A model generated the notes under the pieces. That model ran no database searches and was not told where the DNA came from. It worked only from the letters and a program-made list of their open reading frames with translations. Below, in pieces: positions 31,042-43,100 of a stretch of DNA of 64,000 nucleotides (positions within the stretch are counted from its first letter, which is position 1; every line of letters starts with the position of its first letter). Location: positions 1 to 64,000 of the forward strand of contig JASANG010001569.1 of assembly GCA_030248215.1 (NCBI GenBank), written 5' to 3'. A program made the position numbers and the translations under genes. The stretch is from Enoplolaimus lenunculus. Taxonomy: Eukaryota; Nematoda; Enoplea; Enoplida; Thoracostomopsidae.

Positions 31042-31239
31042 TACGCTTATTGTCCGTCGCCGGAACCCGCCGCAGTCCAACACATTCTTACTATAAATAT
31101 TGGTTTTCGGTGTAATGCGGCAATGGACATGCGTTGTCGTACGGAGCCAACGGCATAAGGCAACGTCAGATTGAAAGGATTTAACCAAAGTCAACAAGTA
31201 ACAGGGACACCCTAAATAATACTCTACACTGTGCTGTCT

Positions 31240-34200
31240 CTAAACCGAATTTTCAATTGATGCCCCACCGGCAGGCCGTGTGACAAACAACGCTCCTGGC
31301 AATGCAGCCACTCTTGATTTGTTCGATTTGTAATATTTTTCAGTAACTTCATCAACGAATGCTTCCAATTTATCAGCGTCAACTAATGAAACGGTACATC
31401 CAGCCCAACCAGCACCGGTCAGCCGACTTCCGTACGCTCCTGCTGTTCTAAAAACATAAACAATAAAAAAATAAATACGAACTACTACAAAATATAAAGA
31501 ATATACTGAAAACTAAAAAAGTGACAATTAAAAATCAAAGTACAACTCACTTTTGCAATAATAACACATGACTACATATGTACTTCCTTGTAGCTTCTTA
31601 AAGCCGAGGTTCTTTGACACCGACCGCTGTAAACGTTTTTCATGATTTCCAGTTAATGCCTTCTGAACAATAACTTGCGTACACCAGGTAACTATTTCTT
31701 GATTACATCGTACCAATTATTGCAATCTCTGTATTGTCTATACGAGCAAAAATCAAATTGGCTATTCGTTAATGATGGGTCAAATCGAGGCAGTATATTT
31801 CCTCCTGACAAAAGTAATGCCGTTAGTTGGCGGGGCGTAGTTTCTGTGAAGCCTTAGGGCGACCGGATATTAATTTACCGAATACCGTAACTTGACACTT
31901 AATTTTTACCGGAACTTTATGTGAGCGGTACATGGAACCTTTAACTATGTGCACTGATGGAAGTATTTGAGCCGCGCAAAATTTTATGCTTAGTTAATAA
32001 AAATTTATGGTTAACTTGGATTTTTCACTTCAACCCAGCGTGCAGAATGTAGCTTCATGACTTGTCCGGATATTCAATCGCAGTAATGCATTTAATATAA
32101 CCACTTTTAAAAAGCTGTTTTATGATATTGTGCTCCACAACCGTAAATATCCGGTATCCTGTAGGTTTATACCGGAAATCGGTACCAGATACGGATATCC
32201 ATTTTTCGGCGGATATTAAACCGAAACTGCTTATCCGGTGACTTCCTGCTCTAAGCTCTCCCTGTCAACTGTGTAATTTAGATCTTACATACCTGCAAAC
32301 CTTGGTAAGTTCATCCAGTTCGGGGCAAGAACACTCGTAATCTTCGCTACAACTACGATGACTTTCATTCATCAACTCGCCAAGTCTTTTCAACCCGTCT
32401 TGTTCAGACATCTTTGACGTTTGAACTTCACAACAGGTGTTGTAGAAATCGTACACACGTTGTGCTTCCGAGTAACAATGCAGAGCTCGTTGCTTTAACT
32501 TGAATGATGCCACTGAAAAAACGACCAATAAATTCAAAACTCTTACATAGCGCGATACTCGGGTAATAGCGGCTAGAGTCTAAACAAAACGTCAAACACT
32601 GGTGTAAAATTTAAAATTCACATACTACAAGCAAATGCATACAACTGTAGATGCTAAGAAATACAATTAATAACACTAAATTATTTTGATAATTGCTGTA
32701 TGTACTTGAATTATGAAAATTACTGAGAGAAAATCAGTCTAAACAGTTTAGGCGCACGACTCTCACTCCAGAATGCGGACAAGATATTCAATTCTAGACT
32801 TGACGTAAAATCTGAGAGACATGCGGTTACTCGTAAATTAGACATCGATGGACCAGGGGCGTAAGTGGGGTATATTCAGCCAAAATTTCTGGAACAACTC
32901 GAAAACACAATCTTACTGGCTGTAGAATAACCTGCAACGGCCAAGAAATTTTCTAATGCTTGTTCCAACGTTGTTATCTTCTTCCGAGATCAAATCATGG
33001 CTACGTCTCTGATTTTCAAGACTTCGGAAACTACCTCCACGACTCCTAACTTACTGTCAAGCGTGTTCGCCGAAAGACAAACTGAATCAAATACATCGTC
33101 AGACGTCATATCCAGTAGTTTCATTGTTTCCGACCTCGAATACGGCTCCGAATGAAACGTGGCGCTCACAAGATTGATCATTTCGTTCAAAGACAACTTG
33201 GCCGCTGATTGCGCTGCACTGAGCTTCATCACTGACCGCCACCAGCTTGATGTTGAATTTTTGACGGCTGATTTTGCTAGGGTCTAAAATCAAAATTTAA
33301 ACTTAAAATAATTTAAATCAAAATTCTAATCAAATCCGCCACTGCGATAACCGAACAACGTATCCAGCCCATTATCTGTTTCGCCTTACAAAGTTATACG
33401 GTAAACGGCGCTCATACCCTAAGTAATTACATTTTTATTCTTCTTTATCCCAAGCAAGCTGCAAATATACCACGTCATAAAATGTGTAGACTAAAAATTT
33501 GTGTACACAATAACAAAAATATTTAAGACAAACATATATTACAACAACAAAGTTTGTCCACCAATTTTGCCGCCACTCACCGTCAGTTTGTATGCTGATG
33601 ACATAACCATTTGATGTCGACAGTAAAGATGTAATAACTGAAACTGTTGAGCACGGGGTTAATGTAATACACCAGTGGAGCATCACAACAAAACTTACAC
33701 CGAACGTCAGAAAATGCAAAATTGGTTTCTTTCTGCCAAGTCACAAGGAAGCAAAATAGCAACCAGAAATATCGTTAGAAAGTCAGCGTGCAAAATATCT
33801 GCCGTAAAGCAACGAATCGATGCAAGGTGTTGTCGGTGTTGGTGAATAGCCGTTGAGGTTGCAAAACGATCTGATGCGTAGGGTGTATGTTGCGTTATGC
33901 CGATCGGTAGTTGATTATTGTGCCCCCGCTTGGCAACCATGGCTAGGCTATCGCCCTCGAATTTGGATTTTGACGGCGGACGGAGCGAAACTGGACGTGG
34001 GGGTCGCAGCTTCGGTATTGGTCCTTTGAACCAGCGAGCCGGTACATCTCCACTTGCCAATAGATTTGCATCTTTGGGCGAAAGCGACCAATGCGGGAGA
34101 CTCCAATTTGGATAAGCTGGAAAGGTGCCAAACCGAGCGTTTCGTATGATCACGAGATATTTCGAAGCATGAGAAAAAGATCAAGTTTCCCAGTAAAGAT

Positions 34201-37200
34201 TTTCGAGCTGAAAGCCTTGTTTATTGCAGAAGCAACATATTTAGTTCAATACTGAAACGGTGCCAAAAATACGCACGTGGGGCATTCCAGCATTTAAAAA
34301 TGTAGATGGATATGTCCGGCAATGCTTGCAACGGCTAAATTAGGTAACCACCGCTTTCCACTAACCTGTGCAGCAATCCGACACTCTACCACTCGCTGAT
34401 TGAATTCTGAAGATGCAGCTTTATTGTGCTGAACACACGAATGAGCAACTACAAACCTCGCACGTGAAGGCAATGATACATCGTTAGTTCGCAACGGATT
34501 AAATTCAATCATCATTGCCTAAAAGATAAAAAAACTACAGAAACTAAAGAAAACTGAGTTTAAGGGTTACGCTATACTTTTGGCCAATTTTAATAATAGG
34601 ATCCTGCCAACTAAATGACATGATGCAGAGGGGACGTGGAGATTGACCAACTTACATTTAGATTTAGACTTATGCTTATGCTTAGGCTTAGTGAGCAGGC
34701 CATTGTCAATAACATGGATCACACTTTTTGACAACGTTCGGTGCTGCGTAAGTCTATAAGCATCTCGTCAAATTATAAAAATCCAGCACTTACATTATTT
34801 TCTTTGGCAAGAAGACAAATCGCTTGATCCATACCGCCTCCAAGTGTACCAATATATCGTTCACATTTTGCACACATATCAGCAATTTCAGCCTGAAAAT
34901 AAAAATATTACTAAAAAACTTCTTATTCCAGACTTTAGGCGTGCAGTTAGGTACATTTTGAATACAAAACCTACCCAACACGCATTGCTCTTTTGCTGTG
35001 TATCATCACAATTATTGGAGCGAGGGCAAAAAATCAAGAAGTGTTTCGTTCAAGTTTCCAACAATTAATAAACATTCACGGTTGCGGCTCAATCACGAGC
35101 TACGCAGCAGTGGGTATCCGTCAAAGACAGTGAGGTACGTACATTGTATTGCCGGAAAAGTTTCATATACTTATGAAAACCTATAGCCGATGTTAACTAT
35201 AGGTGCCTGCTTAGTAGTAGAAGCATAATTCTAAGCCAAATTCTATGTCGGTAAAATTTCACACACCTAACAAACCTAGGGCCGATATCAACTACATAGC
35301 TTGCTCACTAGTATAAGCCTAAATCTAAGCCACAACGTAAGGCTAAGTGTAAGCTTCCCAGTCTTTACGTTCCCAGCCCAATGCCTCACACTTGACAGTG
35401 CTTCTATTATTGATATATTCCAAACCGATTTTCGACTACTATTATTAGTTGTAATAACAGCCAAATCTTAACAGCATGTGAAAATAAACAAACAATTCCA
35501 AATTACACATAAACATAAAACGTTGTATGACCAATAAAAATAACGCCAAATTATAAAATTATTTAAATTATTAAAATTTATTACTCTTGTTAGTTTTGTA
35601 AATCCGTCGCCAGTCAATGCTCGTAATGTCACCATTGCAGCACAACAAACCAGTGCACTTGAGCTCGATAATCCTGCACTCGGCGGAATATTTCCATCAA
35701 TCAATACTTGAAATCCTGAAATGGAAAGAATACTAAAATCTAAAAAAATCTTAAAGCAAACCTAACAAAGTGATCAAAACCAATGTGTCTGCTGCTGCAC
35801 GACTGAAATCAAATCCCAATAAAAGATACTTTTACAGATTTTGAAAAATACTGTTTTACCTAAAATCCAAACATAATATTTGTCTCGGTCAAAAAACTTC
35901 TAAATTCGACTATGTTCTGCAGAAATGAAATCCTCGCTACGCCTCTGTATTTATACCGATATACCAAGCGATTTACTACCAAAAACTGAGTCAAAAATCA
36001 TTATTTGATCTCAACGGTCACTTACCTCGTTTAGTGTCCACATCTGGCCACTTATCATTGAGCATTTCAACCATTCCACGATAACCGCATTTAAAATAAT
36101 GATACCATTTCAACGACACTTCATCAATATCCCATGTTTCAGCTTTAAATTCATGTGACCTAAAACAAATCATTTGGCAATGTTTAAAACCTGCTCAAAC
36201 AACTTCAGCCAAACCAACAGAGGAGACCATCGCTTCATGAAAACACAGCCTCGAACAGAAATACGTGCGCAATAAACACAGCGTACGGTTATGCATTTTG
36301 CGTTCGCGATTTTAGTATCGCGTTTGACTAAATTGATTTCGCTTCTAGTGACCCCACGAAACGCGAGCGCAACTACTTCGCAGTTGAAACTGCAGTTGAA
36401 ACTGCAGTTGCTACTGCGATCACAGTCGTTGCAAACAGTTCTAGCGGCAAGTACCAATCGCAATTCGAATCATACTTGAAACGAAATTGCGATTGCAGTA
36501 ACTTCAGATGTCTTACGAACGCAAAAACGTTAAACAATATTATAAAAACAAAAAAGAACAATAAAAAACATACGAATATTTAACATCAACGTTACATAAT
36601 GAAATTGTATCATCTTCTGGTGGACGGACAGCAACGGCAGCTTTTGTCGTTTGTTCCAAAGCCATCGGAAGCACTGCATATCCGCTGTAGTCAATGTGTT
36701 CTCCTTAAATATATATTATTGTCAGCTTTTAACACTGCATAATACACAGCTACCAGGGTGCACCCGGAGGTGAAAAATAGCGGAGCCGGAGATCAACCAA
36801 ACTTGCCGGAACCGGAGGTGAGCAAAATTAAGCAGTAAAAACGATGGTTAATTAGTTAATTTTAGCCAATATCTGCAAAATGTTGTTAAGTTGTTTGGTT
36901 TCACGCTAATTTTCTGCCAAATTTCGGCAATTCTTTCATGAAAATCGTGACAAAAGTCAATCGAAACGCGTTAAACAGATAAATTTAGGAAAATTATGCA
37001 AAATTTTACTACCGAAATTGCCGGAACCTGCGGCAAAAATTCTACCGGAGCCAGAGTCGGAGGCCGATTTTCTGCCAGAGCCGGAGTCGTAGACAGACCT
37101 CTGGTTGTACCCTGACAGCTACCAAACATACTGTTTTGGCTGATTTTAACGGTATATCGCGAAATGAATTGCAACTGCAGATATAGAGACATTTTACGAC

Positions 37201-38317
37201 TGCTTAAACTTTAATAAACCATGCTAATACGTTGTTGTTGTTGTTTGAATTCGCGTGAGTTTATTGCGCACTGACTGTGTCCAAAGAAATTTCACATAAA
37301 GTGGAACACCCGAGCAACTCCAAATTTTAAAAACTACTATTTCCCATTCGTTATACAAGAACCTATGCTTAATCACGATTCTAAACCACATTGATAAACA
37401 GTTACTTGCTATTATTGTCTACATTTCACTATTTTGTATTACGCTTTACCATAATATTCATCTAAGAAACATTGTCTGAACCGTTAATTACAAGGTATAT
37501 TTTTAAAGAATATTCAAACCAATTGTGCAGGTAGGTAATCTTTGACATATGCGCCAATATTTCTTTAAGGGGCGTAACAGTAAATTATGTGTGTTCCTAA
37601 GCCTAAGCCTGAGCCTAAGACTAAGCAAAAAAACTGTAATCTAGAATCTAAACCTACGCTTTTAAAGACCCACACAGAAACCTGGACGCCCCTTTTAAAG
37701 TAACATGGGCCAACATAGGTATGTATAACGATTTAAAAATCCAGTAAAACTTTCGAACAAATTCCACCTCAGCTTCAGACACTATAATATAAATCTTAAA
37801 CCGGCATTTTATAAGCACATTCCTAAACCTAAGCGTAAAGATAAGCCTATATGCCTAAGTACAACGAAAACAATAGTTTAAGCCTAAAGATTACTCTATT
37901 GCAATCACGCGTCAAAAGGGTTCGCCCAAGATCTATACAAGGGCCAATGATATAAAAAAGTTTATATCTGTCATCTTACAGTGTCACACACGAGGTTTTA
38001 CTTTTGGACCGCTTTTGAATGAAAAGTTTACAATAGAGAGAAAATATAAAAACTGATAAAATTTGACGGACATGAGCCTAACTTCCCACGGCCCCAGTAT
38101 TGTTTGTGCCAACTGGTGGTACACATAAGTGCTACTCACGTTTGCAAACGACAATTCCAGCATCGTTAGCTGAAAATTAAGACTTACTCAACAATCACTC
38201 GAACTAGAATTGCAAAAAACATAACTTACCAATTAAATTAACTCGACCAGGAGCGCAAACTTCAAAACTGGGCGCAGCGCCGAATTTAGCAATAAACTTA
38301 GCTTTCATATCAGTCAT
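31240..38317 (-). CDS. GALK2: N-acetylgalactosamine kinase / galactokinase 2
   Basis: Nine exons in transcript order: 38317-38230, 36703-36574, 36159-36026, 35715-35585, 34892-34794, 34518-34366, 33283-33055, 32512-32293 and 31447-31240. Phases agree throughout, giving 463 residues against about 458 in vertebrates. This is a cytosolic GHMP kinase that phosphorylates C1 of GalNAc or galactose with ATP. Landmarks are the galactokinase signature [15 protein letters not shown] (24-38), the ATP loop [12 protein letters not shown] (127-138), the catalytic Asp in GGGMDQ (D183), [10 protein letters not shown] near the C-terminus, and [15 protein letters not shown] (401-415). Overall similarity favours GALK2 over GALK1. 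The ATG follows AAACAG by one base. Introns hold a hAT-like element (36754-37114) and a LINE remnant (about 33855-34150). The exon 2 donor GTATGT is chosen because it alone keeps the frame. Confidence 0.95.
33855..34150 (+). mobile_element. LINE reverse-transcriptase remnant in a GALK2 intron
   Basis: The plus-strand reading from about 33868 to 33950 gives [20 protein letters not shown] followed by WQPWL. This is the typical block just after the palm/thumb region of Jockey- and CR1-type LINE reverse transcriptases. The expected SNI-LER-QN continuation is only recognisable in pieces in other frames ([13 protein letters not shown] near 34108-34146), so the copy is 5'-truncated and broken by several frame changes and at least one stop. 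Confidence 0.6.
36754..37114. mobile_element. hAT-like short element, CAGGGTGCACCCGG ends
   Basis: CAGGGTGCACCCGGAGG on the left and CTCTGGTTGTACCCTG on the right are inverted ends, flanked by a perfect 8-bp duplication ACAGCTAC (36746-36753, 37115-37122). Repeated GCCGGAGCCGGA words lie inside. It lies in the first part of the GALK2 gene, intron 1. Confidence 0.9.
37552..37711. mobile_element. TTAGGC-rich short element, family A
   Basis: GCCAATATTTCTTTAAGGGG to CCTTTTAAAGTAACATGGGC and C, with CCTAAG units. A decayed relative follows at about 37805-37945. It lies in GALK2 intron 1. Confidence 0.8.
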
Positions 38318-38849
38318 ACTGTTTAAAATATGAAATTAAGTCTGCCTACCAAGCCTAAACCTAACCGTTAGTATAAAGATAAACATAAGCCGCAGCCTAA
38401 AGCCTCCTAGTATCACAATCTCAATTGGCAGACCAGAGTTGGAACCGGCCCGATTTTTAGGGCCCAGGACCATCACCGTCGGCCCGAACCGAATGCGTCC
38501 GCGCCCGAAAATTTCATATTTATTGGAGCAAAATACAAAACATGAAAAAAACGGTATTGTGGTTGCAAATCAAGTACTTGCCGTAGGTACATGTCAATCT
38601 GTCTTGAGAAAATATAAACAAAATAAAAAACGTTCCAAGGCAAAACGTCCAACCGAATAGCAGGAAAACAATTTCAGACCAATGTCCAGGTTTTGCGTAC
38701 GTCTGTTGTGTGTACTGCGTGGCGGATCTGCGCGAGACCTCAGACATAAAGTGATGAAAATTAACAATCAATTACGAATGGTTTGATTTTACCAACAAAC
38801 TGTGAGTTGTCGCCACAAGCGGATACAAAGAGTGTGCCACTGAGGGGCG

Positions 38850-39165
38850 TACTCCCCCATCAGAATGTTTTGGAGATAAAATGGTATTGTCTTTTTTACC
38901 TTACAATCTTTCCACTCAGAAAATTTTTTGCAAAAAACATAAGGTCCCTAATTTTTCTCACCGAAATTTTTTTGTTATAATATGATAAGGTCTTTACCTT
39001 ACAATTTTCCCCATCAGAAAATTTTTTGGTGTTAAAATGATATCGTCCCTACCTTACGTTTTTCCACATCACAAAATTTTTTGGTCATAAAGTGATAAGG
39101 TTGCTACCTTACAATTTTTGCGTTTCATAACATTTGCCACTCCAACCACCGTCAGAAATTCCTGG
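38850..39165. repeat. Dispersed tandem repeat, AAATTTTTTGG-ATAAAATGATAAGG units
   Basis: Four to five units of about 60-75 bp, each with CAGAAAATTTTTTGG, then a TAAAATGATAAGG-like core, then CTACCTTAC. It ends in TTTTTGCGTTTCATAACA, also found at the end of 7270-7500. Confidence 0.75.
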
Positions 39166-39776
39166 ATCCGCCAAAATGTGGACCCGTGCCCGATTCCAAC
39201 CCTGTGGCAGTCAATAATAGTTAAAGTAATTTCGCGTAAAAAATTGAAAAATAACCGTTACACCAAAGTCGATTCGAGACACCTGAAACTTTCTTGCCGC
39301 ACGTTTTGGCCAGCTCGGTAGTGAAATCCTTCGTACGTTTCTATAGTTTCCATCATTCAGTGAGTTTGTAATGATTTTAAAAAATTTTAACAGCTCTCAA
39401 TGCTGGTATTTGCCAAAAAAGACGCTAACAACACAATTTAGCATTTAGCGATTAAGGCTTAAAAATCAAATTCTAAATCATTTTTATTTTATTGCATAAC
39501 TTATTATGCTTCAGCTCCGCCAAAATTTGTAAATCTCCACATACGGATGTTTCACCTCCAGTTGTACCCTGCTTAAAACGCTCATATTTTTAGACACAGA
39601 CACCGCAGGAAGTATCGAAATTATTTATTTACAAAAATTAATGAAATAATATAGAATACAAAATTAATAATAAATAAAATTTCTTGCAAAAAACACTTGT
39701 ATTACCATTTTTTACAGAATCTGTGAACCGCTCCGTTTTACGAACAGTCGGATCGCAGATCCACTAACGTTAAAAA

Positions 39777-40086
39777 CAATGCAAATAAATTTGTGCAAAA
39801 AAGCACATTTTACTTTTATTTAAACATCATTTTCTACAGCACTTTTCGATTTCAGACTATATTTTTGCTTAGACTAAGGGTTAGAAATATGCTTAATCTA
39901 CAGAGGTACATCCCTAAAAATACGATGGAAATAAATTTGTGCAAAAAAGCACATTTTACTTTTATTTAAACATCGTTTTCTTCCGTAACTATAATACAGC
40001 ACTTTTCGATTTCGGACTATATTTTTGCTTAGACTACGGGTTAAGAATACGCTTATTCTACGGAGGTACAGCCCTAAAAATACGAT
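39777..40086. repeat. Tandem duplication of about 155 bp
   Basis: Two head-to-tail copies share AAATAAATTTGTGCAAAAAA, GCACATTTTACTTTTATTTA and GACTATATTTTTGCTTAGAC. The second has a short insertion. They lie just downstream of the transporter gene's stop and supply AATAAA on its strand. Confidence 0.8.
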
Positions 40087-40144
40087 AAGATTGACCCATG
40101 AAACAGTTTAAAATAGCAAAAAATAGTTTCCGTGCTCGCAAATA

Positions 40145-43100
40145 TCACCCGTAGCATGACGAAATCAATTTATGAGAAGAATGCGAAACAGTGTCAGCAA
40201 ACACAATTCCAGCCAACGCGACGCCAAACGCAATAAACGTTACAGCTACAACAATCATCAACGTTCTGTGATGAGATGGCAACATTTCTTCAAGTTGTAA
40301 TGTTGCGTGAAACAGCGTTAAACCTAAAAGAAAACATAAAACACGATACGAATAAATGAAGTGCAATAGCGATTGCATTCCAAACGGGACTCTAATTACG
40401 GTTACTCTTTACTTAAATGCATCAGCTCGCAAACGTGAATGAACACAACCACGATTACAGCGGCCAATTAAAATGCGACCAAATTTCGAGCATCAAAATA
40501 TGCACACAAACACGCGATATATAAACCGCAAACGCGATTACAGAAAGTATGAAACATTAACAAATCGAAATATCTGCAAACATGATTACGCCCATCATTA
40601 CGACTTACCTGGAAAAAAGAAAATAAACAACGCAGCGAGGCACCCTAAAAATCCAATAATTATGCCCAAATCACGAATGAACGCAGCTACAATTAATGAC
40701 GATATGAACCAGCCAAATGTTAAGCAAACACGCCGCCTACGCTCCCAAACGTAAACGTCCAGCGGATTTCGAGGTCCACCTAGACACACCGTATCGATAT
40801 ACAGCGTTTCAACTGCTGCGCTAAAACATAAAACAAAAATATGCTGGCTTCAAGCAAACTTAACGGATATTCTAGGACCATAATTTCTGCGCGTCTCTTC
40901 AAGTTACACCTACGACCCGTTTTAAGCCTGCCCAGCTAATCGATTAAACACAGCCGGGAGCTAATCACATAATAATGCTGCATGTAACAGTTGAGCCAAA
41001 ATTTAAAGCTCAACAATTTGAAAGTTACATAGTTATACGAACCTGGTAATAGGTGCTATAAACATATATTCAACACCCGTATTCCCAAATGTGTGTAGCA
41101 CCTATCACGAATTAGTGATAAGTCTTGTAGCATTCCAATCAGTGTTGACGGTGAGGTTCATACGAGCGGAAGAAAACGAGAAAAAGACCCTTACCGACCA
41201 CAAAACAGCAATATCGGGTACGTTGCACAGACTTTAAATATAAAGATCACAAGTCCAACGAAATAAGCAGGATTTTTCAGCTCCATAGACGACTGAAACG
41301 TAAATAAAAATTATTGTTCAACAAAAAACAGATGCCACTGATTACTATAAATAATCAGATCGTTATTAACATCTTCAAAACTTACTTCAACCACCCGCCA
41401 TACAACTAAAAGGATACTACATGGACGCAACGCTGTAATTAACACCGGGGATGGGCACCAAACTCACAAGCGAAACGAGCGAGAATCCAAAATCAAATTT
41501 AGCATAAAATCTCACTAGAAACTTTTGTGTTTATAAAGAGGGGGGGGGCTGGGACTAATTTTCTGCGACCCTGCCAGCATAAGCACATATATTGCAATGC
41601 ATTTCAGTCAAAACACAACTAGTTCAAATAACACGGCCGCCATAATATGCGTTGCGAGAAAAAACAACACTCCCCCGACGGTGGTTATCTTCCCATCCCC
41701 AGGAGAAAAATCAGCAACGCTACAAATTCTACGTTATGAAAAAATTCCTTTATCCCTAGTAAAAATCTTTTTGTCACCGCAATTAATAGTTCCTGGTTGC
41801 GGAGCTACCAACTCAACTACAAAAACAAAATACACTACTTGTCCTTACACCACAGTTTTGACGACTTACCCACAAATCAGGCAAAACCATAGACCCGTAC
41901 GTGAGATATCCAAATATTCCAATGATACTATTTACAGCAAAGCAAAGTCCGAACGCAGCCAGTGTGCACCATGAGAAATGTGTTAATCGGTGTGGCTCCA
42001 AACACGAATATACAGGTATCGCAGATACATGACACTACAAACAGTTTTCACTGCTTAAATCAATCAGTAATTTGCAACAAAATACGGTTTGTATGCGAGG
42101 CACTTGTTCACTTTCACATACACAAATGAATACGTTAATAAAATAGGTTTACGCTTACGGTTACATTCAGGTTTAGCTTCATCTTAGGAAAACAATAAAC
42201 ATTAGTGTGGAGGAAAGGAAACCAATACTGCACGCGACTGGGATGGTACATACCATTCTAGAAAAATCCGATAAATTATTATTGTTCATTTTCCAGCAAA
42301 TCCAAACAATTTAAGAAACATATAAGAAGATATTTCGAGGAATTGTGAAAAATAGATCCAGGCGTGCAACGAAATGATTAAATGGATCCATCACACTGAC
42401 CCATTTGAACGCTCTTGAGAAAAATGTATATAATCTACAAAGTTGATTAATTCAATTAACTCAAAGCTGACAAAAAACTTCCGTTCTTATATACCTTTTA
42501 TAAATTCTAAATTTGGTTAAGCGGACAAATATCAGCAGCTATATTAATACAATACACTATTGATCCTAAAGAATTATGTTGCTGCAAACATTTATAATAC
42601 CTGATATGAAAAGGCAATTGGTCCGATAATCATGAGAATATCTGTCCATGCGGCTGGACTGAAAAAAGTAACAAAGTTCAACTAACAATAAAACTGAAAC
42701 AACACAAAATAAATAATCAAAAATCGTAAATAAATATACATAAAATATTTTTCCCACGGGCTGAAGAAAGGAAGACACACCCATCAATATTCTTACATCA
42801 AAGTCTGCTACAGAGTTCAAAATATCGTTAGCATCGCTAATTGCAAGGTTTTGGTTTATTACACGCGTGGCGTCATAATTACTATATTGACTCAGATTAG
42901 TTTAAATCTCAAAGTAGCTACATATTTTAAAATCATTGTAGAGTATTGCAAAAGAGTATACCACTGAAACATAAATTTTTGAAAGTACACAAATTGCGCA
43001 AAAACACGTCTTAAATTGAAAACAATGTAAATTTTACTAAAAAAACTAACCATGTGATTTTATAAATCAACTTTCCATCCAATGAGCTTTAAAAACGAAA

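Larger units (their letters stand above)
28995..31239. other. Intergenic region between COA7 and GALK2
   Basis: It contains the fragment at 29124, the piggyBac-like element, a family C element and a CACTGTAAAT element, each listed. A G/C-rich patch at 29283-29440 resembles no known feature. No gene is visible. Confidence 0.6.
38318..40144. other. Intergenic region between GALK2 and the transporter gene
   Basis: It holds the tandem repeat at 38850-39165, a hAT-like right end (CTCCAGTTGTACCCTG ending at 39571) and the 155-bp duplication. No gene is seen. Confidence 0.6.

Noticed and set aside
33707-34153. 148-codon minus-strand frame in a GALK2 intron
   Set aside because: No domain; it is antisense to the LINE remnant, whose coding sense is on the plus strand.
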